NCBI GenBank assembly: GCA_030430535.1
Contig: JAUIKY010000030.1
Location: forward strand, 1 to 44,389
Origin: Bacteroidia bacterium
Lineage (GTDB): Bacteria > Bacteroidota > Bacteroidia > Flavobacteriales > Flavobacteriaceae
Length of the DNA: 44,389 nt
Direction: 5' to 3'
The position numbers and the translations under genes were made by a program. Positions 6,412 through 15,376 of the stretch are shown here, one piece after another. The notes beneath the pieces are model-generated. The model did no database searches. It saw nothing but the letters and a program-made list of their open reading frames with translations, and had not been told where the DNA came from. Positions within the stretch are counted from its first letter, which is position 1. Every line of letters starts with the position of its first letter.

Positions 6412-6843
6412 TTATTTGTCCGTTTGAATTTTAACGAATTTTTGTCCACAGCCTTCAATACATTGATACCACAAAATTAAGTTTTCGCCCTCTATTTGGT
6501 AATAGATTTTAGCGCCCTCAAAACTGCAATCTGGCGGTGTTATTTCACCATCATGCCAATCGCTTTCATGAGTTTCAATAAAAGTACCCGTGGTTTCATC
6601 GTTAATTTCAGTAGTAATATAGCACATATCCCCATTAACCGTTACCGAGCCATCACTAAAAAACTCAAAAGTACGATTGCTCGTTACTGGTTTAAACGTA
6701 CCACTACCATCGCCGGGATCCATTAATTGCTCAACGAGTTTCCATTGACCCAATAAGGTCTCATTTTCTCTGGGTTTACCGTTGTCGTTGGAAGAACAAC
6801 CACCTAAAATCAGCACCAAAATAACATAGATAAAACGGTTCAT
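6412..6843 (-). CDS. Lipocalin-like family lipoprotein
   Basis: The 143-aa protein has a lipoprotein signal peptide (MNRFIYVILVLILGGCSSND; lipobox LGGC). A short linker follows, then a small beta-rich domain beginning LLGQWKLVEQLMDPGDGSG, with RTFEFFSDGSVTVNG and a C-terminal YYQIEGENLILWYQC segment. This is the pattern of the lipocalin-like (DUF4923/lipocalin_4-like) lipoproteins of Bacteroidetes, small barrels of unknown ligand anchored in a membrane. Four cysteines in the domain (CYI, PDC, YQC, EGC) could form disulfides. It ends directly against the 6016 gene, with no spacer. Confidence 0.75.
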   Translation of the reverse strand: MNRFIYVILVLILGGCSSNDNGKPRENETLLGQWKLVEQLMDPGDGSGTFKPVTSNRTFEFFSDGSVTVNGDMCYITTEINDETTGTFIETHESDWHDGEITPPDCSFEGAKIYYQIEGENLILWYQCIEGCGQKFVKIQTDK

Positions 6844-6898
6844 TTCTTTGGGTTAAGTTTTTAATAAGATGACAAAAACTGAAATGGGTTGCGTTAAA

Positions 6899-6937
6899 AC
6901 AAACAAAAACCCCGAAATTTATAGAAACTTCGGGGTT
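6899..6937 (-). terminator. Intrinsic terminator of the 46-aa gene
   Basis: AAACCCCGAA (906-915 of the 6 kb block) pairs with TTCGGGGTTT (6928-6937) around a 12-nt loop. On the minus strand the stem is followed by TTTTTGTTT, so it ends transcription coming from 7101. Confidence 0.75.
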
Positions 6938-6960
6938 TAGTATTTATAATCACTAGGTTT

Positions 6961-7101
6961 TTATTTATTATACATTCCTGCTTTTAGCTTAACAATACTA
7001 GCTTCCAATTGATAGTACTTTTCAGATTTTACAATGTTAATTAACCAATCCAAATGGTTTTCCGAACGTCTTTTAAACGTGTACTTTAATGTTGCTTCCA
7101 T
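6961..7101 (-). CDS. Small basic protein, 46 aa
   Basis: ATG at 7101 opens a 46-codon frame ending TAA at 6961: it begins MEATLKYTFKRRSENHLDWL and ends KLKAGMYNK. It is basic and helical, with many aromatic residues, and has no signal peptide. A good terminator lies 24 nt downstream in the same orientation, which supports a real transcript. No family is recognised. It is separated by that terminator from the lipoprotein gene downstream. Between 7102 and 7295 nothing else is seen. Confidence 0.6.
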   Translation of the reverse strand: MEATLKYTFKRRSENHLDWLINIVKSEKYYQLEASIVKLKAGMYNK

Positions 7102-7295
7102 AGGTAAAGATTTTAATGTTTGGGTTGCCAGATGCCTTTAACATACTGACCTACATAAAATTAAACCCCATTCCACTGGAAATAAAAAAAGTAAAAATAA
7201 ATTAGATTAATGGCTTACATACAACCATGAACAGGTTTTTATTGTAAAAAAAAGGGATGAATGGCTGTGATTTAAAACCAAAATCAACTTATACT

Positions 7296-8687
7296 TCATT
7301 TAATGCTTTCAAAATCGGAGTAAATGGTAAACCATACGGTGGTTCCTCCGTTTTCCTTGCTTTCAATATTAATTTCGCCACCCAACATTTCTATATACGA
7401 TTTAGCCAAACTCAAGCCCAATCCCGATCCGTGCAAAGCTTTTTTATGCTCTGCATCCACTTGGTAAAATGGTTGGAATACAGATTGGATGTCGCCTATT
7501 GAAATCCCAATACCAGAATCCTTTACATAAAACTCTAAAAACGCTTTATCGGGCTTCGAACATCCTATTTCAACAAAGCCTTCATGGGTAAACTTAAATG
7601 CATTTTGCAAAATATGCCGAAGTACCGTTTCAAATTTCTCTTTATCTGTTAAAACCAAACTTTCATTATAGGACACACTTATATTTTTAATTATTTTAAT
7701 ATGCTTCCGTTGTGAAATAAATATAAAAGGCTTTAAAACTTCGTTAATAGTATCTTGTATATTGAAGGTTTTAATATTTACCCTCATTAATCCGGTTTCT
7801 ATTTTTGATACGTTTACCACATCTGAAATGACATCGGACAACCGAATACTGGTTGTTTCAATGACCTGAAGGTATTCTTGATATTCGGCATCATCTGTAT
7901 TATATGATTTTAAAACGTCAACACTACCCAATATACCGTACATGGGCGTTTTTATTTCGTGGCTCATATTAGCCAAAAATGCAGTTTTTAACCTATCGGA
8001 TTGTTCTGCTTTTTCCTTGGCTATCAATAGATTTTCGTGTTCTTCGTTGAGCGCTTCCCTAAGCTTGTTTTGCTTCAGTAATGATGAATACAACATGTCT
8101 ATTAAATAGGATATTGAAAAGACGATAAACAACGTAAAGATGATGTTGTTTACAAAAACGATAAACATCAGATTAAAATCGTCAAGACTGAAAATGGGCA
8201 AATCTACCAATTGAAAATAGGAACAAACCAGAAAAACACCGTAAATTAATGTGGTTAAGCCAACGGAATATAGCCCGGCCTTCCTTCCGCTGTACAGCGT
8301 AATTAAAATATTGGGCGTAAAAATTACAATAGCACCATTACCTTGAAGCCCTATAAAAACCAATAAAGTGAATGCAATAACAAAGAAAATCCCAGCAAAA
8401 ATATTCTTTTTAACATGAAGCGCAACTGACTTATTGAAGGCTATAAAGTAAAGCAGCAATATACCAAGAGTATCTACAACAAATATGTAATAATCGCCAT
8501 TAAGCAGGGCAAAAATAGCGCTGGGTATATACGCTATAGCCCCTAATACAATGGATAAGGATAAAATGGATAAAAACAGTTTGTCTCTAAAAAAGGGTAA
8601 GCTGTCTTCTCTTTCATCATTAAATAGGCCGCAGTAATTGATATACCATTTTTGGTAGGTTCGTAAAATATCGTTTAATATTTGCAT
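7296..8687 (-). CDS. Membrane sensor histidine kinase, orphan
   Basis: The 463-aa protein has about six membrane helices in residues 35-195, a short coiled coil (about 205-230), and a HisKA domain with phospho-acceptor H243 in NMSHEIKTPMYGILG. The HATPase_c domain carries the N box around N362 (HILQNAFKFTH), G1 DSGIGI (390-395) and G2 GSGLGL (420-425). All catalytic motifs are present. No receiver domain is attached and no response regulator lies beside it. The start is set at ATG 8687, because a TATATTTG box (8712-8719) lies over the alternative TTG at 8714. The signal sensed by the integral-membrane sensor is unknown. Confidence 0.9.
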   Translation of the reverse strand: MQILNDILRTYQKWYINYCGLFNDEREDSLPFFRDKLFLSILSLSIVLGAIAYIPSAIFALLNGDYYIFVVDTLGILLLYFIAFNKSVALHVKKNIFAGIFFVIAFTLLVFIGLQGNGAIVIFTPNILITLYSGRKAGLYSVGLTTLIYGVFLVCSYFQLVDLPIFSLDDFNLMFIVFVNNIIFTLFIVFSISYLIDMLYSSLLKQNKLREALNEEHENLLIAKEKAEQSDRLKTAFLANMSHEIKTPMYGILGSVDVLKSYNTDDAEYQEYLQVIETTSIRLSDVISDVVNVSKIETGLMRVNIKTFNIQDTINEVLKPFIFISQRKHIKIIKNISVSYNESLVLTDKEKFETVLRHILQNAFKFTHEGFVEIGCSKPDKAFLEFYVKDSGIGISIGDIQSVFQPFYQVDAEHKKALHGSGLGLSLAKSYIEMLGGEINIESKENGGTTVWFTIYSDFESIK

Positions 8688-8711
8688 GTAAACCAGCAAC
8701 TTGCTTGCTAA

Positions 8712-8719
8712 CAAATATA
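8712..8719 (-). promoter_or_regulatory. Candidate -7 box of the 7296-8687 kinase gene
   Basis: Minus-strand TATATTTG lies 25 nt upstream of the ATG at 8687, predicting a leader of about 18 nt. No good -33 element is visible. Confidence 0.45.
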
Positions 8720-8838
8720 CTAAAATACGTTATTCTTTACATTAAATTTCTGACAATAAAACATTAAGTAAATTACCAAAATGGTAATACTGAAAAAAAT
8801 ATTTCGTTTTACGAAACTGATACTAAATTCATTGAGCT

Positions 8839-9111
8839 TTAATGACAAACCTTATAATCTTCCTTGGCTTTGAGTTCGCCCACTAGAAAACCATCGTCAT
8901 TTAACTTAAAAATCGTAACAATCCATAAAACCTTGGGCAATGAGTTTTCGTCCTCGTTGAATTTGCGATTTTACGGTTGGCAACGGGCGTTGCAAGCATT
9001 CAGCTACTTCTACTTTTTTAAGGCCTTTTATATCTAATAAAAAAAGGAGTTCTCTGTATTTTTTATGATCTTTTCATTATAATAGACGGGGATTTTCACA
9101 AAAAGAGGCAT
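8839..9111 (-). pseudogene. Relic of a SigZ-like ECF sigma factor (C-terminal part)
   Basis: Read on the minus strand, 8900-9065 encodes KYRELLFLLDIKGLKKVEVA, then ECLQRPLPTVKSQIQRGRKL and IAQGFMDCYDF. This is the region 4 helix-turn-helix of an ECF sigma factor, with the Cys-containing tail typical of SigZ. After DF a stop appears; shifting by one base restores KLNDDGFLVGELKAKEDYKV and CH before TAA at 8839, the tail expected for this group. Upstream, MPLFVKIP is recognisable in a third frame and everything before it is gone. At least two frameshifts and a missing region 2 mean the gene is dead. No intact copy is in the window. Confidence 0.75.
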
Positions 9112-9178
9112 TATTTATGAAGAATTTTAAGTAGCCGGTTTTCAATTTTTCCTAAAAAAAAGAAAATAGTTTTTCTGG

Positions 9179-9208
9179 GATGCTACGGCTAAGTTTGTCT
9201 TCAGCATC
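9179..9208. repeat. Hairpin of the dispersed GATGCT...AGCATC type
   Basis: GATGCT (9179-9184) and AGCATC (9203-9208) are inverted around an imperfect interior. The wording CTTCAGCATCAC resembles the repeat at 2148. The rest of 9112-9365 is non-coding debris, with an imperfect CAGCCCCTCCGGCTACGCTC stretch near 9288 but no recognisable gene. Confidence 0.4.
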
Positions 9209-9365
9209 ACAGCTAGGTTAGATAAAGGATTAAGCCGAAAGGTTCAGCATAAGCGATTACATCATTTTTATGAAAAAGAGTGGTTGACAGCCCCTCCGGC
9301 TACGCTCAGAGTAAGCGATATTCACAATTTAGTCTTCGCTTAGCTCTACTAAATTGGAATCCTGC

Positions 9366-12300
9366 TTACATATTTCGACGGTACTGCCCGCCCACTTCAA
9401 ACAACGCTTGGGTGATTTGCCCAAGTGAACAGACTTTACAAACTTCCATCAACGATTCAAAAATATTTTCATTATTGATGGCCTTTTGCTGAAGCGCCTT
9501 TAATAATGCTTCCGTTTGGTTGTGCTTGTGAAGGTTTTGCAGCGTTTTTATCTGAAATTCTTTTTCTTCCTCTGTTGCCCGAATCACTTCCATGGGCAAA
9601 ATTGTTGGCGAACCTTTACTGCTCAAAAAGGTATTCACTCCAACAATTGGGAATTTTCCACTGTGTTTCAAGGTTTCGTAATACAGACTTTCTTCCTGTA
9701 TTTTACTGCGCTGGTACATGGTTTCCATAGCGCCCAGAACACCGCCGCGCTCAGTAATCCTATCAAATTCCAACAAAACGGCTTCTTCCACCAAATCGGT
9801 CAGTTCTTCAATAATAAACGACCCCTGAATGGGGTTTTCATTTTTCGCCAAGCCCAATTCTTTGTTAATAATCAGTTGAATGGCCATAGCACGACGTACC
9901 GATTCTTCGGTGGGCGTGGTAATAGCCTCGTCATAGGCATTGGTGTGCAACGAATTGCAGTTATCGTAAATGGCATACAAGGCTTGGAGCGTGGTACGGA
10001 TATCGTTAAAATCGATTTCTTGCGCATGTAAACTTCTGCCGGAAGTCTGAATATGATACTTCAGCATTTGTGCCCGGGCATTGGCTCCGTACTTATATTT
10101 CATGGCTTTAGACCAAATTTTTCTGGCCACACGCCCAATAACGGCATATTCGGGGTCGATACCATTAGAAAAGAAAAACGACAGATTCGGTCCAAACTTA
10201 TTGATGTCCATACCACGGCTCAAGTAATATTCTACGTAAGTGAAACCATTGGACAGCGTTAGCGCCAATTGCGTAATGGGATTGGCGCCAGCCTCTGCAA
10301 TATGATAACCCGAAATAGACACCGAATAGAAATTACGCACTTGGTTTTGAATGAAATATTCCTGCACATCGCCCATTAAACGCAGGGCAAATTCGGTTGA
10401 AAAAATGCAAGTGTTTTGCGCTTGGTCTTCTTTTAAAATATCGGCCTGTACCGTACCGCGTACTTGCGATAAAGTGGCTTTTTTAATTTTTTTGTAAACT
10501 TCAGCTGGCAATACTTGGTCGCCCGTAACGCCCAAAAGCATCAATCCCAATCCGTTGTTTCCATCGGGCAAAGCTCCGTTATATTTGGGGCGCTCTTTAC
10601 CTTTATAGATTTCAGCTATTTTGGTTTCAACCTCATCTTCCAATCCATTTTCTTTGATATAGATTTCGCATTGCTGATCTATGGCGGCATTCATAAAAAA
10701 GCCCAATAGCATTGGGGCTGGCCCATTAATGGTCATACTAACGGACGTCATGGCATCGGCCAAATTAAATCCGGAATAGAGTTTTTTGGCATCGTCGAGG
10801 CAACAAATAGAAACACCAGCATTCCCTATTTTTCCGTAAATATCGGGGCGGTAATCGGGATCGTTGCCGTAAAGCGTTACACTATCGAAAGCGGTAGATA
10901 AACGTTTGGCAGGCAACCCCGCACTCACGTAATGAAATCGTCTATTGGTGCGCTCTGGCCCACCCTCGCCAGCGAACATTCGGGTGGGGTCTTCACCTGT
11001 TCTTTTAAACGGGTAAAGCCCTGCTGTAAACGGAAACTCCCCTGGAACATTTTCCTGTAAACACCAGCGCAAAATATCGCCCCAAGCTTGGAATTTAGGC
11101 AAAGCCACTTTCGGAATTTGCGTATGCGACAACGACTCTGTATGTGTTTCTATTTTGATTTCCTTATCCCGAACTTTGAATGTATAAACTGGGTTTTTAT
11201 AGCGGTTCACTTTATCTTCCCATCCTAAAATAGTTTCCCAATGTTTGGTTTTAAGCTGTTGTTTTATTCGGTCGAACTCTTTGAATAACAGTTTTAACAA
11301 TTGCTTTTGAGATTCCTTGTCAGTCATCCCTCCTTCCATCGGAATGACACCCGATTTGTCATTCTGAGCTTGTCGAAGAATCTCATCACTATTTAATCCT
11401 TGTTTGTCAAGGAAAGATTGCTTTGTTTCACTTGCAATGATGTTAGATACCGATAATATCGTTTTATAAATACCATACAATTTTTGAGCGATTTCAACTT
11501 GTTCGGAAGCCTGTTTATCGTAATGGCGATTATTCTCCGAAATTTCGGAAAGATAACGTACCCTTGACGGCGGAATGATATAAAGTTTCTCACTGCTTTC
11601 CTTTGAAACTGTAAATGAAGATTTTAAATCGGCTCCTGTTTTTTCATTCAGTTTTGAAATAACCGCTTGATACAGGTTATTCATCCCTGGGTCGTTAAAC
11701 TGTGAGGCAATAGTGCCGAAAACTGGCAAATCGTCTTGCGAAACGTCCCAAAGATTGTGGTTGCGCATATATTGTTTTTTCACATCACGAAGAGCGTCTT
11801 GCGCCCCTCTTTTATCGAATTTATTGATGGCGACCAAATCGGCAAAATCCAACATATCAATCTTTTCCAATTGGGTAGCTGCCCCAAATTCGGGGGTCAT
11901 TACGTAAAGCGAAACATCGGAATGCTCTGTAATTTCGGTATCCGATTGCCCAATACCTGAGGTTTCCAAAATAATCAAATCGAATGCCGCAGCCTTTAAA
12001 ACCTGAATGGCTTCATTAACGTGTTTTGACAATGCCAAGTTAGACTGCCGTGTAGCCAAACTGCGCATATAAACCCGCGGATTGTTGATGGCATTCATCC
12101 GGATGCGGTCACCCAAAAGCGCTCCGCCAGTTTTTCGTTTTGAGGGGTCAACAGAAATAATACCTACCGTTTTCTCAGGAAAATCCTTTAAAAACCGACG
12201 CACCAACTCATCAACCAAACTGGATTTTCCTGCGCCGCCCGTACCGGTTATGCCTAGAATAGAAGCCTCCCCTAACCCCTCCGAAGGAGGGGAACACTCA

Positions 12301-12875
12301 CTCAAATTCGAAAATAAGGTCTTGAATTCGCTAGGTTCGTTCTCTGCAAAAGAAATCAACCTTGCTATTGTATTAAAATCTTTATCCATTAGGGATTCTT
12401 TAATTCCCATCCCTTTGGGAAGGGTAAGGGATGGGCTTGGGCTATCGGCTTTTTCAACCAAATCGTTGATCATGCCCTGCAAGCCCATTTCCCGACCATC
12501 ATCGGGTGAATAAATTCGGGCAATGCCATAATCCATCAGCTCCTTAATTTCCGAAGGCAAAATAACACCACCGCCACCACCAAAAATTTTGATATGCCCT
12601 GCCCCTTTTTCTTTTAAAAGGTCGTACATATACTTAAAATATTCGTTGTGGCCACCTTGGTACGAGGTTAAGCAAATGGCGTGTACATCTTCCTGAATGG
12701 CCGTATTGACCACCTCTTCAACGCTTCGGTCGTGCCCCAAATGAATCACTTCCACCCCGGTGGCCTGAATAATTCGGCGCATAATATTAATGGAAGCATC
12801 GTGGCCATCAAAAAGTGAAGCAGCAGTAACTATCCTTACATGGTGTTTTGGCTTATAGGGCGTTTGTTGTTTCAT
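9366..12875 (-). CDS. icmF: Fused B12-dependent acyl-CoA mutase with its G-protein chaperone (IcmF type)
   Basis: The protein has 1169 aa from ATG 12875. Residues 10-140 form the cobalamin-binding domain, with [10 protein letters not shown] at 21-30 (H25 the expected Co ligand). Residues 205-450 are the MeaB-like GTPase, with P-loop GTGGAGKSS at 211-219 and [19 protein letters not shown] following. From about 560 to the end is the mutase barrel ([34 protein letters not shown]). This order defines IcmF, which interconverts isobutyryl-CoA and n-butyryl-CoA (some members act on pivalyl- or isovaleryl-CoA), with the G-domain guarding cofactor loading. A plain methylmalonyl-CoA mutase is a less likely name, because those lack the fused GTPase. 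The linkers at 145-157, 193-204 and about 475-520 are built from dispersed repeats translated in frame. Confidence 0.93.
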   Translation of the reverse strand: MKQQTPYKPKHHVRIVTAASLFDGHDASINIMRRIIQATGVEVIHLGHDRSVEEVVNTAIQEDVHAICLTSYQGGHNEYFKYMYDLLKEKGAGHIKIFGGGGGVILPSEIKELMDYGIARIYSPDDGREMGLQGMINDLVEKADSPSPSLTLPKGMGIKESLMDKDFNTIARLISFAENEPSEFKTLFSNLSECSPPSEGLGEASILGITGTGGAGKSSLVDELVRRFLKDFPEKTVGIISVDPSKRKTGGALLGDRIRMNAINNPRVYMRSLATRQSNLALSKHVNEAIQVLKAAAFDLIILETSGIGQSDTEITEHSDVSLYVMTPEFGAATQLEKIDMLDFADLVAINKFDKRGAQDALRDVKKQYMRNHNLWDVSQDDLPVFGTIASQFNDPGMNNLYQAVISKLNEKTGADLKSSFTVSKESSEKLYIIPPSRVRYLSEISENNRHYDKQASEQVEIAQKLYGIYKTILSVSNIIASETKQSFLDKQGLNSDEILRQAQNDKSGVIPMEGGMTDKESQKQLLKLLFKEFDRIKQQLKTKHWETILGWEDKVNRYKNPVYTFKVRDKEIKIETHTESLSHTQIPKVALPKFQAWGDILRWCLQENVPGEFPFTAGLYPFKRTGEDPTRMFAGEGGPERTNRRFHYVSAGLPAKRLSTAFDSVTLYGNDPDYRPDIYGKIGNAGVSICCLDDAKKLYSGFNLADAMTSVSMTINGPAPMLLGFFMNAAIDQQCEIYIKENGLEDEVETKIAEIYKGKERPKYNGALPDGNNGLGLMLLGVTGDQVLPAEVYKKIKKATLSQVRGTVQADILKEDQAQNTCIFSTEFALRLMGDVQEYFIQNQVRNFYSVSISGYHIAEAGANPITQLALTLSNGFTYVEYYLSRGMDINKFGPNLSFFFSNGIDPEYAVIGRVARKIWSKAMKYKYGANARAQMLKYHIQTSGRSLHAQEIDFNDIRTTLQALYAIYDNCNSLHTNAYDEAITTPTEESVRRAMAIQLIINKELGLAKNENPIQGSFIIEELTDLVEEAVLLEFDRITERGGVLGAMETMYQRSKIQEESLYYETLKHSGKFPIVGVNTFLSSKGSPTILPMEVIRATEEEKEFQIKTLQNLHKHNQTEALLKALQQKAINNENIFESLMEVCKVCSLGQITQALFEVGGQYRRNM
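11332..11441 (-). repeat. Dispersed repeats inserted in frame in icmF (middle loop)
   Basis: On the minus strand 11356-11387 reads GATTCTTCGACAAGCTCAGA-type sequence, and 11413-11441 reads ATTGCAAGTGAAACAAAGCA-type sequence. Both are common dispersed intergenic motifs. Here they are translated as [16 protein letters not shown] and [14 protein letters not shown], without disturbing the frame. Confidence 0.6.
12262..12292 (-). repeat. Dispersed repeat in icmF linker, translated [11 protein letters not shown]
   Basis: The plus-strand text CCCCTAACCCCTCCGAAGGA followed by GGGG is an imperfect palindrome (CCCCTCC/GGAGGGG), usually seen between genes. Here it encodes residues 194-204, just before the GTPase P-loop. 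Confidence 0.55.
12408..12440 (-). repeat. Dispersed repeat in icmF linker, translated [13 protein letters not shown]
   Basis: CCCATCCCTT...AAGGGATGGG-type palindrome, encoding residues 145-157 at the end of the B12-binding domain. It is similar in kind to the element at 12262. Confidence 0.5.
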
Positions 12876-13021
12876 TCGTAAAAAACGTTGGATATTATTA
12901 TTGCAATTTACGAAATATTCAAAAAAAGAACAGGTATTCAAAAAATTATCCAAAATTATTTCCTGAATTCTGCCCTAACTTATTTTTACATTATTTTTAG
13001 CCCTTAAAGCTTAGGAATTTC

Positions 13022-13876
13022 ATGAATAAAATTACCATTTTAATACACTGTAAAGACCGACCTTATATTATTGCATCGGTCACCAATTTTATTGCAGGCA
13101 ACCAAGGAAATATTGTTTACATAGACCAACATGTGGACCGCGAGCAAAACATATTTTTTATGCGTTTGGAAAGTGAATTTGGATCGGATTCGTTTAACAC
13201 CGAAGTCTTTAAAGCGGAATTTAAAACCAATATCGCCGAACGTTTTAAAATGAAGTGGCGTATTTATTCCTCTGAAAGAAAACCGAAAATGGCTCTTTTT
13301 ATTTCTAAGTACGATCATTGCCTGTATGACCTTTTAGGCCGTTACAACTCCGGTGAACTTAATTTGGAAATCCCTTTCATCATCAGCAACCACGATACCT
13401 TAAAGCCTATTGCCGATAGTTTCAACATTCCATTTCACCACATACCGGTAACCAAAACCACCAAAGAGGCCGCCGAAAACAAACAACTGGAACTACTGGA
13501 AAAACACCAAATCGATTTTATTGTTTTGGCTAGGTACATGCAGATCGTTTCCAGTAAGCTTATCGATAAATACCCCAATAAAATTATAAACATCCACCAT
13601 TCATTCCTTCCCGCTTTTGTGGGTGCCAAACCTTACCATTCGGCATACAAGCGCGGTGTTAAAATTATTGGAGCTACCAGCCATTATGTTACCGAAGAAT
13701 TGGATGCCGGCCCTATTATTGAACAGGACGTTACCCGAGTGACGCATGCACATTCCATTTCCGATTTAATCACCAAAGGCCGTGACCTCGAAAAAATCGT
13801 TTTGGCCAATGCCGTTAAACTCCATTCCAACAGAAAAGTGATGGTTTACAACAATAAAACGGTTATCTTTTCCTAA
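13022..13876 (+). CDS. purU: Formyltetrahydrofolate deformylase
   Basis: The 284-aa protein hydrolyses 10-formyl-THF to formate and THF, supplying formate and balancing one-carbon pools. An N-terminal ACT domain (about residues 1-80; ITILIHCKDRPYIIASVTNF) is followed by the formyltransferase-fold domain. The catalytic segment is NIHHSFLPAFVGAKPYHSAY, then GATSHYVTEELDAGPIIEQD, which supplies the Asn, His and Asp expected at the active site. Length and domain order match PurU. The gene is divergent from icmF with 146 nt between starts; no convincing promoter box is seen there. A lipoprotein gene follows 28 nt later. Confidence 0.93.
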   Translation: MNKITILIHCKDRPYIIASVTNFIAGNQGNIVYIDQHVDREQNIFFMRLESEFGSDSFNTEVFKAEFKTNIAERFKMKWRIYSSERKPKMALFISKYDHCLYDLLGRYNSGELNLEIPFIISNHDTLKPIADSFNIPFHHIPVTKTTKEAAENKQLELLEKHQIDFIVLARYMQIVSSKLIDKYPNKIINIHHSFLPAFVGAKPYHSAYKRGVKIIGATSHYVTEELDAGPIIEQDVTRVTHAHSISDLITKGRDLEKIVLANAVKLHSNRKVMVYNNKTVIFS

Positions 13877-13904
13877 TTAATATATGAATTAAAGCCCCAA
13901 AATC

Positions 13905-14609
13905 ATGATCCGAAAACTGTTTGCCGTTATTCTTATTTTTAATCTAACGGCCTGTGCCGAACTTCAACAAGTGGTAAACCAATTACCCCAAGGAGAAACC
14001 ATTGGTAACGACCAAATTGCCTCCGGACTAAGACAAGCACTGGATTTTGGTATCGACAAACAAGTAACAAAACTGATGCAAACCGACGGATTTTACAAAA
14101 ACGAATTGGTTAAAATTTTACTGCCCGAAGAATTACAGAAAGTAGATAAGACTCTACGGGACATTGGATTGAGCAACTTGGCCGACGAGGGCTTAAAAGT
14201 ACTTAACCGAGCGGCGGAAGATGCCGTTAAGGAAGCCGCTCCTATTTTTGTTGACGCCGTAAAAGACATCACCTTTGCCGATGCCAAAAACATCCTGTTG
14301 GGTAGTGATAATGCCGCTACCCAATATTTAACGAACAAAACACAAACGGCGCTTTACGATAAGTTTAATCCGGTGATAAAAAATTCGTTTAGCAAGGTTG
14401 GTGCCGATGAAATTTGGAACAACCTAATAACCCGATACAATAATATCCCGTTTACAAACAACGTTAACCCAGATTTAACCGACTATGTAACCGGTGAAGC
14501 CCTTAAAGGCGTTTATACCATGATTGCCATCGAAGAAAAAGACATAAGAACCAAAGTATCTTCAAGAACCACCGATTTATTACGAAAGGTTTTTGCTTTG
14601 CAAGATTAA
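13905..14609 (+). CDS. DUF4197 domain lipoprotein
   Basis: The 234-aa protein starts MIRKLFAVILIFNLTACAEL, a lipoprotein signal with lipobox LTAC. The mature part is helical and contains the DUF4197 features: IASGLRQALDFGIDKQV near the start, KILLPEELQKVDKTLRDIG, RAAEDAVKEAAPIFVDAVKD, and a C-terminal DYVTGEALKGVYTMIAIEEK segment. The family is widespread in Bacteroidetes and Proteobacteria and has no known activity. It lies 28 nt after purU, possibly co-transcribed, and a strong terminator follows. Confidence 0.9.
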   Translation: MIRKLFAVILIFNLTACAELQQVVNQLPQGETIGNDQIASGLRQALDFGIDKQVTKLMQTDGFYKNELVKILLPEELQKVDKTLRDIGLSNLADEGLKVLNRAAEDAVKEAAPIFVDAVKDITFADAKNILLGSDNAATQYLTNKTQTALYDKFNPVIKNSFSKVGADEIWNNLITRYNNIPFTNNVNPDLTDYVTGEALKGVYTMIAIEEKDIRTKVSSRTTDLLRKVFALQD

Positions 14610-14633
14610 ACACTACAAACATAAAGGAACACT

Positions 14634-14663
14634 ACCGAACGCTTTTTTACGTTCGGTTTTTTT
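14634..14663 (+). terminator. Intrinsic terminator after the DUF4197 gene
   Basis: ACCGAACG (14634-14641) pairs with CGTTCGGT (14650-14657) around an 8-nt loop, followed by seven T. Confidence 0.85.
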
Positions 14664-14744
14664 GTGTTAATAACTTTAGTCCTTCCCAGTACCCCATTAA
14701 TAAAGGGCCTATATTATTTATTCCAAAAAAACAATAAGGGCTCT

Positions 14745-14774
14745 TTTGCATATCAACAAAAAAATGTATATTTA
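14745..14774 (+). promoter_or_regulatory. Candidate promoter of the 65-aa gene
   Basis: TTTG (14745-14748), 18 nt, TATATTTA (14767-14774). The last base deviates from TAnnTTTG. The predicted start near 14781 leaves a leader of about 16 nt. Confidence 0.5.
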
Positions 14775-14796
14775 AGTACTTGTTATTCAGTCAATC

Positions 14797-14994
14797 ATGG
14801 AACAATATGACCAAATAAAAACCCGCCGCGACAAATTGCACCAACAATACAAAAGTTTAGTTGAGCAAGCCTATAATTTTAGGCAAACCGACTCGGCGCT
14901 TAGCGACATTTCTGAGTACAAAGCCATAAAACTACTCAACAAATTAAACAAGCTGAAATACCTATATCGCGATCCGCAAAAAACAGTACTTTAA
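14797..14994 (+). CDS. Small coiled-coil-like protein, 65 aa
   Basis: The protein is highly charged and helical. It begins MEQYDQIKTRRDKLHQQYKS, includes ISEYKAIKLLNKLNKLKYLY and ends RDPQKTVL. The heptad-like spacing suggests a short coiled coil or helical hairpin. There is no signal peptide or metal site. A promoter-like pair of boxes sits at the right distance upstream, and a terminator isolates it from the preceding gene. No family is recognised. Confidence 0.6.
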   Translation: MEQYDQIKTRRDKLHQQYKSLVEQAYNFRQTDSALSDISEYKAIKLLNKLNKLKYLYRDPQKTVL

Positions 14995-15071
14995 TTTTTA
15001 TCAATTCCTTAACATTCCAATCACGTCTAAATAAGACATTTATACGTATTTTACATATAAAAAGGAACGTT

Positions 15072-15215
15072 ATGAATACACATTTTTGCAAAGTAGGAAA
15101 AATAAAGCCCAACCTTAACAAATTGGTAAGTTTAAAAGATTTAGAACGCAGAATTGCTCATTTTGTTGACGATGTTAGCAAGGTAGAATTTAAGGAAGCT
15201 GGTCAGCTTTCTTAG
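15072..15215 (+). CDS. Small protein, 47 aa
   Basis: ATG at 15072 follows AAAGGAACG, an unusual purine-rich ribosome-binding stretch. The 47-codon frame begins MNTHFCKVGKIKPNLNKLVS, continues LKDLERRIAHFVDDV and ends KEAGQLS. The mixed charged and hydrophobic pattern is coding-like. No family is recognised and there is no terminator directly after it; the 160 nt to the next gene holds an imperfect AGCCTATT/AATAGGCT inverted repeat (15220-15296). Confidence 0.45.
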   Translation: MNTHFCKVGKIKPNLNKLVSLKDLERRIAHFVDDVSKVEFKEAGQLS

Positions 15216-15341
15216 TTTTAGCCTATTTGTTAACCACACAACAATCTGTCACTAACAAAATCTATCGTCAACATTTAACACAAATAAGAATAGGCTCATA
15301 AATTTAATTTTATTAAAGAATTTTCTTGTTTATACTACTAT

Positions 15342-15374
15342 ATTATCGTAATTTTTCAAGTAAATTACGATGAT
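15342..15374. promoter_or_regulatory. 13-bp inverted repeat directly upstream of the kinase start
   Basis: ATTATCGTAATTT (15342-15354) pairs with AAATTACGATGAT (15362-15374), one G-T pair, around a 7-nt spacer. It ends 2 nt before the ATG at 15377. It may be an operator, or a hairpin that limits ribosome access. Confidence 0.55.
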
Positions 15375-15376
15375 AA

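Noticed and set aside
9516-10031. Long open frames opposite icmF and hppA (for example 9516-10031 and 29897-30385, plus strand)
   Set aside because: They lie fully antisense to strongly conserved coding sequence, have no family features and follow from the codon pattern of the real gene.
15220-15296. AGCCTATT/AATAGGCT inverted repeat as insertion-sequence ends
   Set aside because: Only about 60 nt between arms, no transposase and no target duplication seen.
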